Translations under genes and position numbers: made by a program
Notes under the pieces: model-generated
The model's database searches: none
Told to the model about the DNA's origin: nothing
What the model saw: only the letters and a program-made list of their open reading frames with translations
Assembly (NCBI GenBank): GCA_037043015.1
Contig: CM073328.1
Span: 2,343,409-2,407,408, forward strand
DNA length: 64,000 nucleotides
Reading direction: 5' to 3'
From: Bryum argenteum
Taxonomy: Eukaryota; Streptophyta; Bryopsida; Bryales; Bryaceae
In this document: positions 23,004 through 33,680 of the stretch, in pieces
How positions within the stretch are numbered: the first letter of the stretch is position 1
How the letters are laid out: the number at the start of each line of letters is the position of its first letter

Positions 23004-25516
23004 CCAATTGTCGTGAGTTACCAGACCGAGAAGACCAAAAATAGCCCAATTTTACTTATACAACCTAGCAAAATGGTCCACCTTCCGGGTAACGTTCCAC
23101 GGAGATTCTGTGAAGTGTGAAGACAAAATGAAATCCGGACCGACCACCAATGGGCGCTACAACGACAGACACGTTCTGATTTACCGGATTAGGGAACGCA
23201 GGGATTGAGACCCGACTAGTTCCTTAACCCAAAACCCCAGGGGAACCAGTTTTGATTCTGATCCGGTTGCCCTCTCGATTCGAACGGCCCCTGTCCGGTG
23301 GGGACTTAGTATCCCGGGATGATTTATTTTAACCTCCGTAAATCCTCGGAGGGATCCTTCCTATTCGTTTGGAAGAGCGCGGAATGTCGCTCCCTACCGG
23401 ATGATCAAGGTGTCCGGAGTTCCACCCTTAGTATATCGACTACCCTTTACTTCTCTCTTGGAGTTCCTTCCTTGCTACTACGCCACTATCCGGACTCTCA
23501 CCCAAACAAGGGGTCACATAGCAAGAGTCCCGGTTTCCTCCCTAATCTGAGCCAACAAGAGGGGGGGGGGTTTTACTCGTAATACGGATCGCAGTGCGTG
23601 GTATCCCGCCACTTGATCCGTTAGAATTCCACTAACATAGTCCGGGTTCGTGTACTACTCCTGGGAAAGGCTTTCCTCAACCGAACATCCCGTTCGGGAG
23701 GTTGGCAGTCAGATTAGCGTCTCTTGCTAACCCTAGTACCTCAGCCTAACCCGGTTAGTGTATCACCCCCCTAGGCGACGACTACTCCCAGGTATGCTCT
23801 GGTACTTCTCATGCGGACCTCTCACTGACTCTGTCACTCCCCTAGAGACCTCTCCCGGGTTCTGAGGTTGCAACCACCGAATCGACAAGGGACTTTCTGT
23901 GTCAACGACCCGGTTCAGACATCAACTGCGCACATGTCGTAACGTGCTTTCCCGATTCGTGCCCGGATAACCCTTTTTCACGGTAAAAGAGGTTTCCTAA
24001 ACAAGAACCCGAGTGTTCGTTCCACGGAGATCCTGTGAAGTGCAAGGACAACAATTTCCACTTGTTAGCAAACCCGGATTGGTGCTATCCGGGTACTGTC
24101 CTATCACCCCTGTACCCTATATCCTGTCCTGGAAACAGCTGCTCGGACAGGAAAAGGGGCGGGTTTAGTCTTTGTGGTTTAGTTTAACCTCTGTATTCTC
24201 CTCAGAGGGGTTTTCCCGGACTTAGATAAGTGGGGGGATTAGGCCACTTCTCCCGTTGATTAACGTGACCGGAAAGGTCACCGAGACTCTCTCTCTCCTT
24301 ACCCTGTTAGGAACTTCCCTTATACCTCCCTCTACGTCCGGACTCTAAATCCACACGCATGTCACAAAGGTTGGTATCCGGTTCTCCTATGGCCCGGTTA
24401 TCACAACTTACTATCCGGGTTAGTGGATCCCGGGTTACTGGACTGGGGGATGGTGCGACTGGCCCGGAGTTCACCGCTATCACCTCTGAGACATGCACTC
24501 GCCTACCCGGACTTCAGCGATCTAGGGGGACTCAACCGATGGTGTTCTCGGGAGTCGGTTGAGCGGCCGGAATCCCTTCCTGGCCGCTGTAATCCCAGAC
24601 GCTACACGGACAGACCGGACCGAACCCTAAGTGGCAAGTGCCGTTCGCTAGCCGCACTCCTCCCCTGTCAGCTTCTCTACCTCCCGTACTACTCTCCGTT
24701 CAAGGACGGAACCGCTCTCTCTCTGCCCGGATAGCAAGGGTCCTCTCGACTCTCAAAAACACCCCGACCAAAGAGACAAGACAGGAAAAGGAGAAGGACA
24801 CACAATCAGACACACACGCACACACACGAGGGAGATGAGAACGAGGCGTGCTTGCACTGGATTAGGGTATTGCAGAATCACAAAAAGACCCCGAGGGGGT
24901 ATCCTCCCCTCGTCTAAGTAGCAGCTCCTCCCGGCTTCCCGAAGAGAGGACAAAAGTTCCTTGCCAGGGAATCTTTCCTAATTCCTACCCCTAGTCAGCC
25001 TAGCGCCGTCATTCTCCTACTTGCAATAAAAGCATACTAATCCTGTATCCGAGAAATCCGCTCCAGCTGCCTCGGTCTTGGTCATCCTTCCCCATTCTGG
25101 CGGTTACAGCGCCTCGGCAGTCGTGGAGGTGCCGTCCCCCTGCACTTTCGGTCCGGGTTGGGAGGTAATCTCTTCTTCCTCCCCCTCCTGGCCAAGTGTT
25201 GGGTTAGCCCCCGCCGTCCACGAGTTCTCAGATCTCCGGATGGGGCGGGGCCGAGGTATCCGGGCATACCTCCCGATCTCGGGACTTCTACCAGCTCCTC
25301 GGGGAAAAGGGGAGTAGCCTCCGCGGCGTGGGCTGTGTTAGGAGGCCCCTCGGGATCTGGAGATCCGGAGAGGGGCGCTGCCTCCGGTTCTTGGAGAGGT
25401 TGGGGAACCTCTACCTCCTGTCCGGGTGAAGGGAGGCCGGTTTTCCCTTCTTCCCCTGGTTGGATTGTGGCCTCCGGGTTGGGAGCAGGGCTCTCATCCG
25501 GGGGGCCACTATCCGG

Positions 25517-26464
25517 TCAGTGGGATTGGTGAGAAGTCCTCCCGGACCGGTGTCCTCCTCTATCCGGGTAGTCTCCTCCTCGGGGCGTGCCTCTTCCTTG
25601 GCCGCCTCTATCTCTTCCCTTCCTAATCTCGGGTAGGGGTGGTAGGGCGCTCATCCCGATCGGGACCTTCTCCGGACTGCGGACGGATAAAGGTAGTGGC
25701 TCCTCCATCGCTGCAGGGTCGGCGGACTCCTCTTCCTCCGCTGTGGTCGCCTCAGTAATCTCGGGTACAACCCGGGTAGAAGGATTATCGTCTGCCTCCA
25801 ATGGGGGTGCCTCTCCCGGGAAAGCCCGGGTCATCTCACGAATGAGGTCTCTCATCTCCTGCAAGGCCCCTTCCATCCGCTCGGTGGCCTTCTTCATATA
25901 AGCCGCCATGCGAGTAGGGAGATCCGACCCGGATGCCTGGAACTGGGCATCGAATAGCTGGGATTTGAGCTGGGCTTCTCCTGGAGCATACAGGAGTCTC
26001 CGCAGGCCGAAAAGATGCTGTCGTGCATATCCTTGTTGTTTGGACAGCTCCTCTTCCAATCGCTTGATCTCCGGTCTGGCGTAGAATAATGAGGGACCCC
26101 TCATTGACCCTAGTCCGGGCTTCTGCAGATCATCAGTACTAACTCCCGGACCATGTCCGGTACCGCTCCACTGGTTGGTCCGGAGCGCTACAGCTACCCC
26201 CCGCAGCGCCTTGTGCATTTGAAGGTGCTCCTGTGTGCACATTTGTAATGCATAGGCGATAGGTTGGAGGGGGTCGTCCTCTGAAATCCGGAAGGGAGGT
26301 ACGGGGAGGTTTGGATCATGCTCCGGCCGCTTTGGGGTGAAATCATCCCAACCCGATGATCGGGGTGCGGTGGATGGAACTGCCAACCCCTGTTCCCGGG
26401 TAGCGGGAAGGGGAGAGTGGTGTCCAGTCTCACCCTCGTCCTCCGACTCCGAATCCTCCTCCAT
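25517..26464 (-). CDS. LTR-encoded ORF of solo LTR D, second part (coiled-coil rich)
   Basis: 315 codons. It has an acidic start (MEEDSESEDEGE), then a Gln/Leu-rich helical stretch (about 75-220) with IKRLEEELSKQQGYARQHL and TERMEGALQEMRDLIREM, and an acidic, then Arg/Gly-rich tail. Position and composition match the second ORF of LTR B (19490-20836). No enzyme motif is seen. Confidence 0.5.
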   Translation of the reverse strand: MEEDSESEDEGETGHHSPLPATREQGLAVPSTAPRSSGWDDFTPKRPEHDPNLPVPPFRISEDDPLQPIAYALQMCTQEHLQMHKALRGVAVALRTNQWSGTGHGPGVSTDDLQKPGLGSMRGPSLFYARPEIKRLEEELSKQQGYARQHLFGLRRLLYAPGEAQLKSQLFDAQFQASGSDLPTRMAAYMKKATERMEGALQEMRDLIREMTRAFPGEAPPLEADDNPSTRVVPEITEATTAEEEESADPAAMEEPLPLSVRSPEKVPIGMSALPPLPEIRKGRDRGGQGRGTPRGGDYPDRGGHRSGRTSHQSH

Positions 26465-26793
26465 TGCCTTCTTCCCCTTCCTCTCGGTGGACTGTCCCGG
26501 AGATGATGTAGCTCGTGGCGCGACAGGATTGCCCGGACAACCTGGTTCACGTGGTCGGTCCGGTTGCCGGGAGAATCGGGCGAGGGGTTACTGCAAAGAT
26601 CTTCCCTGGGCCTGGTAAGTTTTCTCCGTACCCGGGGTCGAGGGCTGTCTGCGGGGAATCGGCCTTCCTCTTCGCGGCGTATTTCGGCTCCCCCCACTCG
26701 ACTCCTCCTGTTGTGGTAGTATGTCCGGGTACCTCGGCAGTGGCCGGCCCCAGAGAAGAGCCTCAATGGGAACCTCGTCCACCGGTCCCTCTC

Positions 26794-27966
26794 TTACCGG
26801 GTCTCAGCCTCCGGAATGGGGTCCGCTAATTGGGAAGCCCCCTCAGCCTCCGCATCCCCGGGTCGTGGTGCGGCCGCTGCCTCCGGTTCTCTTGGTGCCG
26901 AGGGATCGGGCTCCACAAACCGGAGAACCCGTCCGGATTTCCTTCGACGCAGAGCAGGAAGCTCCTCCCCGTCGCTATCGTTCCCCTGTACAGGCTGCAA
27001 GGGGGGTGGGGAGTCAATCGTGGGGGCTAACGGGGTTGCTCTGGCTACCGGAGAGTCCTCATCTTCTCCGGTTAAGGCCGGGATTGGCTGGCTGGGTCCG
27101 GGTGCTGCCATACTCCGGGTTGCTATCCTGTGAGTGGTGGCCGGTCGGGGTGGAACAACTCTCTCCGCCATGGGTATGGCTGCTCCTCCGGAAGTCGGTC
27201 CTGGTGTCCCTCCATCTCCTGGCTCGGGGGCAGTGGGTCCTGTCCTCCGTGGCCCTTGCGGCCCTGGTGGTGCTGGTGGCGGTGGTGGGGGAAGTGCTCC
27301 TACTCCGGGGGCAGGCACCCTGGGGAGAAGTCTAGCTGCAGCGGGAACCCCTGTCTCGGGGATCTGTTCCCCGGGAAACATATCTCTCCGGCCCTCCATC
27401 AGCATTCGGAGGAGTGTTACCTCTCCCGGGTTGAGGCAGTCGTAGTGCGCGTATAGGTGGTACACATAGGGAGCCATCGGGCAACCCTTCGCACTGGTGG
27501 TCTTCTTCGAAGCCCGGGCGATTACCTCCTCGAGAATGTGGCCCCATCCTACCTGTTTGCGGCCCCGGTAAGACTCCATGATGGCCTTCAGGAGCCTATT
27601 CGAGACGAACTGGGGCTTCTCCGGGTTGAGGATCGGAGCCAGGAACCTGAGCAACCGTCGCTCCCGCGCATTTGCGCAGTCCTCCACCCGGTATCCGTCG
27701 TGCTCGTGTGCAGGGTTGTGAAACATTCCACCAAGGGAGGGGTCATTCCGCACCTGTATGTACCCCGTGGAGGAGTCCGGGAAGCCGTACGTTGCCCTCC
27801 AACACGCCTCCTGCCAGAAATGCGGCTTGGCCCGGACGGGGTTGTCTCGCAAGGTGGGTGGGTCTTGTCCGGACACGACCTCTCCTCGATGATCCCCGCG
27901 TCCTCCACGTTCCAAGGCACCCAAGACAATCCCGCGCATCCCATTCGAGTGAGGTCCCCGCACCAA
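26794..27966 (-). CDS. LTR-encoded ORF of solo LTR D, first part (relative of 21217-21840)
   Basis: 390 codons. Residues about 50-200 align with the ORF in LTR B: WRATYGFPDSSTGYIQ against WRATYKFPDSPIGYIK, RRLLRFLAPILNPEKPQF against MRLLRFLLPILSPDKPTT, MESYRGRKQVGWGHI against LANYDGRMQVGWHHI, and KGCPMAPYVYHLYAHYDCL against KGCPLAPYIFHLYQR. After this globular part comes a Pro/Gly/Ala-rich tail. The conservation of the core against a diverged background suggests selection on the protein before the LTRs became solo. The function is unknown. Confidence 0.6.
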   Translation of the reverse strand: MVRGPHSNGMRGIVLGALERGGRGDHRGEVVSGQDPPTLRDNPVRAKPHFWQEACWRATYGFPDSSTGYIQVRNDPSLGGMFHNPAHEHDGYRVEDCANARERRLLRFLAPILNPEKPQFVSNRLLKAIMESYRGRKQVGWGHILEEVIARASKKTTSAKGCPMAPYVYHLYAHYDCLNPGEVTLLRMLMEGRRDMFPGEQIPETGVPAAARLLPRVPAPGVGALPPPPPPAPPGPQGPRRTGPTAPEPGDGGTPGPTSGGAAIPMAERVVPPRPATTHRIATRSMAAPGPSQPIPALTGEDEDSPVARATPLAPTIDSPPPLQPVQGNDSDGEELPALRRRKSGRVLRFVEPDPSAPREPEAAAAPRPGDAEAEGASQLADPIPEAETR

Positions 27967-29471
27967 TCGAGCCCCGGCATCCTCCGCGATGGGAATGCCG
28001 GCTGGATGATTTTACACCGGTGATGCGAAGCTCTGTCTCCGGCCATTCTCCTGTACCTCTCCTCTCCTGGCTATGGCGTGCCGGACGAACGCGTGGAAGG
28101 AGCTGCAGCGTGCGCGAATAGGGGAGCGGCAGAGTCGGCGATGCGCACGAAACACGAGGGAGGAAAAAGGGGGGTAACGGCCGCTTTGCTCCGCTAAAGA
28201 CAAAAAGGCGGAGTGGGAAGGTGGCCGTGCTTTTGGCGGCGCATCATAAATCTCGGCCTGTCAGACCGGGCCTGTCGGCGCCGCCGCCAGGGTTTTCCCC
28301 GCCCGACCCGTTCGTGAACCCGACCCGGCCGCAGCCTTCCCGGTCTTCGACACCCGGCCCGGTCGAGCCATACCCGGCTGACCATACCCGGTTGGGGCAA
28401 CCCGGTTGGGGCAACCTTTTCCCGGGTAGGCGTAAACCCGCGAAGGGCCACTCCTGGTCCTCCGGATCCGCAGCGGTCGACGGAATACGACTAGACCGGA
28501 CCCTGGCTTAAGAGCAGGGGATACAAAGAAAAAGAAAAATCCAAAAAGGTAGTGCTACCCTACCCCGCCCACTAAGTCTAAGGATACACCTGGGTGGGCA
28601 GGTTCCTGGCTGAGCTAACCTTACCCGGACATTGCCCGGGTAGGCCAGGATATGGGCATTTATTTCTCCTAATTAGCTACTATTAACCGCTATCCGGACT
28701 TACTTGGGCGAAAATGGAAAAATGAGGTTTGACAGCACACACAATTACAAGACCAGGACTACACACAATCGCGAATTTAGGTGCAAAGATCAACCTTTAC
28801 TCACAGGTGCGGAAACATAGAGAAGACCCGAAGGACTCCGCAGAGTCTTCGGTAAGTACAGAGGGTTCCGGATTTCCCGGAAACCTTATCAGATCCGGAA
28901 TTCCCGGGCCTCCGAGATTTCCGGGTGAGTGGCAAAAAGGCATCTACTATTTCTAGCTACTTCTAACCTAACTAATTACTAACTAAGGTCTTCTTCCGGC
29001 GGCGTGGGGCGGCTCCTAATAACAACAAACCGGAGTTCTCCTTCCGAGACATCATCACCCAGCGCTCGAGACGTACACCGGGAATTACCCCGGTCATCAT
29101 TGAGCCGCCGGTGATTATGTCGGGCGCCCGCGAGTTTTCCGGCCCCTTTCTCCGGGTCGACCGGCAGCCCCAGTCATCAACCCGGTAGGAGAACCGGTCC
29201 ATCCGGACATCTCAGGGTATCAACCGCATATCAACAAGGGTATCCGGTAGGCTCTAAAATCCCCTAAGGTTAGCCGGAAGGATCCTAACACAAAATTACT
29301 ACCTACGAACCGGTTTAAGCAGACCGGTTTTTATTTCTACTTGCTAAATTTACTATTTTACTCCTAATTAATTGCTAAAAACAAAAATATTGGAGAACAG
29401 GGTTCGACATTACCCCTTTCTTAAATGTGAGCGTCCCCGCGAACACATTCGTCCTCTCAACATGATTGTCT

Positions 29472-30815
29472 TTAACTGGAATCATCAGCTGAGGCATCCT
29501 CCGGTTCGGAACCGGTTTCTGCCTCCGAAATTGATTCTGGGTAGTACCTTTTTACTCGAGATCCGTTCGTTCGGGTTGGTAGGGGGTTACCTTGCAAATC
29601 CTCCAACTGTAATGACCCATTGGCGAAGACCTCCGTGACTTTGTAAGGTCCAATCCACCGGGTGTGGAGTTTTCCGGGGAAGTCCATGAACCGGCTGTCG
29701 TACAGTAAGACCAGCGTCTCGGTTCGGATTCCATGATCCAGGGGAAGGCGTCGGTCATAGATTACCTTACGGTTCTCTTGCCCCACCCGATTTTTCTCAA
29801 TGGCCTCCTCCCTCAATTCCTCCAAGTTGTCAATGGCCATCAGGCGGGGGGTGTCATCCTCCACTCTTTCCCCCATCCGGATTGCCATTACTCGGTGAGA
29901 CTCGATGTTGAGCTCAATGCCGTGGATGCATTCTTGTCCGAACACCATGAAGAACGGGGTCTTCCCAGTTGTGGTCTTCTCCGAGGTGTTGTAGGCATGT
30001 ATGGCGGATGGCAGCTTGCGATCCCAATCCGTCTTGTGTGCCGACACCATCTTGCTGAGGATTTTGCCAACGATTCCGTTGGACCGCTCCGTAAGACCAT
30101 TAGCCTTCGGGTTATACGGAGTCGTCTTCCGGTGTTTGATGGCATACCTCTTGGTCAGATCCTCCACAATGTCGTTGATGAAGTGCTTTCCCCGGTCACT
30201 CACCAACTCCAGGGGGTACCCAAAACGCATCATGATCTCTTCGAAAAGGAACCGGGCTGCTACACGGGCGTCGTTTCCTCTTGTAGCCCGGGCCTCTACC
30301 CATTTAGTGGCATAATCCGTGGCCAGGATTATGTACCTCTTCCGATCACTGCTGACCGGATTGACTGGACCGATGAAGTCAATCCCCCATTTGACAAAAG
30401 GGGCTAAGGGGATGATGGGGGTCAGGGGCCAGTGATGCTTAGTCTGCGGGGCACCGGTTCGCTGGCACTGGTCGCAACTCCGGACATACTTCTTCACGTC
30501 ACGGATGATGTAGGGCCACCAATAACCAGCACTCTTGATCCGGTTCACCGTGCTCATCGCTGCGAGGTGTCCTCCCGAATCGCCTGCGTGAAGTGCTTCC
30601 ATCACCGGTTTGCGTTCGTCAGGCTCCAAACAGCGTCGGATGACATCATCAGGTCCCATCCGGAAAAGGATCCCAGATAGGAGGGTGTAGGGTGCCATTT
30701 TGTACTGGAACACGCTCTTCTGGTCCCTCGACATACCTTCCGGATACTCCCCTGTGTTCAGAAAATCCCTGATGTCCTGATAGTCCGATATGGGTGCCTG
30801 TTCAATGTGAAACAC
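29472..30815 (-). CDS. Integrase region of element E (fossil)
   Basis: 447 codons open. It shows an HHCC zinc-binding region ending CDQC (SGGHLAAMSTVNRI ... VRSCDQCQ), then the catalytic core with GIDFIGPVNP (first Asp), SDRGKHFIND (second Asp) and NGLTERSNGIVGKI (Glu). The C-terminal part ends TRWIGPYKVTEVFANGSLQL and RVKRYYPES. There is no chromodomain. It belongs to the retroelement and is not a host gene. Confidence 0.9.
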   Translation of the reverse strand: MFHIEQAPISDYQDIRDFLNTGEYPEGMSRDQKSVFQYKMAPYTLLSGILFRMGPDDVIRRCLEPDERKPVMEALHAGDSGGHLAAMSTVNRIKSAGYWWPYIIRDVKKYVRSCDQCQRTGAPQTKHHWPLTPIIPLAPFVKWGIDFIGPVNPVSSDRKRYIILATDYATKWVEARATRGNDARVAARFLFEEIMMRFGYPLELVSDRGKHFINDIVEDLTKRYAIKHRKTTPYNPKANGLTERSNGIVGKILSKMVSAHKTDWDRKLPSAIHAYNTSEKTTTGKTPFFMVFGQECIHGIELNIESHRVMAIRMGERVEDDTPRLMAIDNLEELREEAIEKNRVGQENRKVIYDRRLPLDHGIRTETLVLLYDSRFMDFPGKLHTRWIGPYKVTEVFANGSLQLEDLQGNPLPTRTNGSRVKRYYPESISEAETGSEPEDASADDSS

Positions 30816-32245
30816 TCCTGTGGAGGGAACCGGGTTCCCTTCCGAAACTCGTCCGGAAAAAGGCTCGGCACATCCTCAAAAGCTTTGTCCCCGCGCATCC
30901 TGGAGAGGTAGTCCGCATTGGAGTTGGCTTTCCCGGATTTGACCTTCACCTCGTAATCGAATTCCTGGAGGAGAAGGATCCACCGGGCAATCCTCCCGGA
31001 CAGATCAGCCTTGTTAACAAGGTACTTCAGGGAGTCATGGTCCGTGTGGAACACGACTTTGTAACCAAGGAGGTAATGCCGGAATTTCTTGCAGGAGTAC
31101 ACCACCGCTAATGCTTCCCTCTCTGTGGTGGTGTAATTGCGCTCCGCGGAGCTCATCTGCCTGCTAGCGTAGTAAATCGGGTTCTCCCGCCCTTGGTCGT
31201 CCGCTTGCCACAAGATGGCCCCTAGGCACCATCCGGACGCGTCAATGGTCACATTAAACTCCTTCTTCCAATCCGGTGGGGAGAGGATTGGAGCACTGAC
31301 CAACTGCTTCTTCAGATCCTCGAACGCAGCCTGCCGTTCGGATGTCCACACGAACGGTTCGTTGTTCTTCAGCAACTCCGTCAGAGGGGACGCCCTCCTT
31401 GCATAGCTGTCGATAAATCTCCCGGTAGTACCCGACACAGCCAAGGAATCCTCGAACTTCCCGCACCGTCCGGGGTGGAGATAGGGTCAAGATTACCTTG
31501 ACCTTATCTGTGTCCACTTGCAACCCTTGCCGACTAACGACGTGTCCTAACAGCAACCCGGTTTCCATGCCAAAGAAGCATTTACCGGGATGCAGTTTGA
31601 GGTCCGTCTCCCTGCAGCGCTGGAAGGTTTGGCGAAGGTGGGAGAGGTGGCTCTTCCGTTCTCCAAACACCGCGAAGTCATCGATGAAGACTTCCAGGAA
31701 ATGTTGCAGGAAGTCTTTAAAGATGTCAATCATCAACCTCTGGAAGGTGCCCGGGCGTTACAAAGTCCGAAGGGCATCCGGTTGAACGCGTAGGTTCCCC
31801 ATTCCGTGGTGAAGGTGGTCTTCAGCTGATCGCTAGCCCGGATCGATACTTGGTTGTAACCCGAGAACCCATCGAGGAAGCTATACAGTTCCCGACCAGC
31901 TACATGATCGAGGATGACATCGGTGAAGGGTAGGGGGTAGTAGTCCTTCTTGGTGGCTGCATTAAGCTTCCGGAAATCCTGGCAGACACGGATCTTCACT
32001 TTCCCATCTGCTCCGGTTTTCTTCGGAACAACCACTATCGGAGAAACCCACTCCGAGTTGTTGACCGGGTAGATGAATCCTGCATCCAGCAACCGATCTA
32101 TCTCCTCCTTCACCATCAGCGAGTACTTCGGGTTCAGCCGGTACTGACGTTGTCTGACCGGAACGGCTCCATCGATCAAATCGATTTCATGCTCCCCCAG
32201 ATGGGAAGGGATGCCCCTCAGGTCGCTCGGAGTCCAGGCGAACAC
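30758..32245 (-). pseudogene. Reverse transcriptase and RNase H region of element E (fossil)
   Basis: RT signatures are KIRVCQDFRKLNAAT, FLDGFSGYNQVSI, MPFGLCNA and FIDDFAVFGE. RNase H follows, with FNVTIDASGWCLGAIL, TTTEREALAVVYS and HTDHDSLKYL. The region is split over several overlapping open stretches, so it is not intact as it stands. Confidence 0.9.
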
Positions 32246-32266
32246 GTCGGAATACTCCGCCAGCAG

Positions 32267-33623
32267 TTAGCGGCATTCCTCCTTTTCCTCCGCGGTCAAC
32301 GTCTTCCCCACGTAGAACTTCCGTCCTGCCCGGACTTCCATCTCCTCGTAGTCCTTGGGTAAGACCACGTTCTTGATCCTCTCAGGTCCCTTCTCCTCTG
32401 GGTCCGGATCCAACGCCCCCCATGACAAGTGACTCCCCCCTCCCATTCGTACAGGTTGGGTATCCGGGTTAGTCGATTTGTTGGCGTACTCCACTTCTCG
32501 TGTGAGCGGTACATGATTCGCCCGAGGAACGGTCCTCCACATCGGTCTTCCTTCCCGGAGTGGGTCCGACTGCAGGAGTGGTGCCTCCTCCGGAACCTGC
32601 TCTGGAAATTGGAAATCCCTCTCCACCAATCCGGTAAACTCCTCGACCAGATAACACGCCTGGGACTTCGGTTCGACTCGACCCCGATCCGAGGTGTAAT
32701 CCTCGATTGCACCGGTCTCTCCTTCGTGAGCGACGTATTTCCAAGGAATCCGGACGGGGGTCTCCCAACCCGAATTCCTTCTCTCCCAGTCTACCACTAC
32801 CTTGGCCGATAGAGCCATGGTCGTCAAGCGAAGATTCGAATGGTCTTCCCTCGTCCACCCGGATCACCACGTAGTTCAAAGAAATAGGTCTCGCTTCCTA
32901 CACGGGGACGGGATCGAGAGATAAGGCCGACCGAAACTACTCGAGATTGGTCTCGCCATCCGCAGATGCCAGGCGGTTCGCTCAGTCGTGTAACCGAGAT
33001 CGTCTGGCTGAATCCTCCAAAGATGAGGTTAACTCCGGATCCGCCATCTACCGGAACGTTATGGATATTGCGACCATCGACTTCGATTTGTAATTTCCGG
33101 GCTCCGTAATCCTCGAGGCGGCAAAATTCACTGCCACCGCCGGAAGCTTGTACCTCTTTTTCCTTCTCTGTATCCAAGCCTCCCGAATAACCTTCTGGTA
33201 GTTGACGTTGTCGTGGAGGAGTTGACCGATCGTGACGTTCGCGCGCTGATCCTTGACGTCCTGCAGGATGTCGTACTCATCCACCCTTGCTTTGGGTCCC
33301 GGTTTCAATATCACCGGATTGTCCACAAACCGGACTTTCTTCGGTTTCGGATCCTCCTTCAGCAAGGAGTTCCTGACCTCATCAGTTATGTCTATTTCTA
33401 ACCTATTGTACTCCACCCCTTTCTTTGCTTCTACCGGGGGTGGTTCTATTGGGGGCTGGCTACTCCTATTTACGTCCTCAGAGTAACCGCCCGGACTATC
33501 ACTGCGCTTCCGGTTGGCCCTGGTACTCTTCTTCTTCCGCCGGCTACCGGAGTCCGCATTGCCTTTGGTGGAGCTGCGGGTGGAGACCTTGTTCACGGAA
33601 ACCTCCCCACGTCCGCGCCCCAC
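32267..33623 (-). pseudogene. Aspartic protease and linker region of element E (fossil)
   Basis: A DGGSGVNLIFG motif at about 33025-33060 is the retroviral-type aspartic protease active site (D-S/T/G-G). It follows a Lys-rich linker with KPKKVRFVDNPVILKP. The region lies between gag and RT. It is degraded in parts. Confidence 0.75.
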
Positions 33624-33680
33624 CTCCTGGCATCATTTAGGCGGATTGTCGACCGGCGGTGTGCGCGTAGTTCAGTGTGA

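Larger units (their letters stand above)
23935..28734 (-). mobile_element. Solo LTR D, 4.8 kb, protein-coding, nested in the left LTR of element E
   Basis: It begins TGTCGTAACGTGC and ends GAGGTTTGACA. The 5-bp duplication GCACA lies on both sides (23930-23934 and 28735-28739). Element E's intact LTR at about 36385 shows the uninterrupted target. Its sequence differs from LTR B, but it has the same plan: about 4.7 kb, no internal repeat of its own start, and two large minus-strand ORFs in the same order. It belongs to a sister family. It is younger than element E, which it interrupts. Confidence 0.85.
23009..29409 (-). repeat. 3' LTR of element E, interrupted by solo LTR D
   Basis: The two outer pieces, 23009-23934 and 28735-29409, together match the 35468-37054 LTR almost base for base. 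Compared with the long LTR B, about 3 kb of the centre is missing (from about 19049 to 22045 of B). Both break points carry GGCGGCT, which suggests a deletion through microhomology. Confidence 0.88.
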
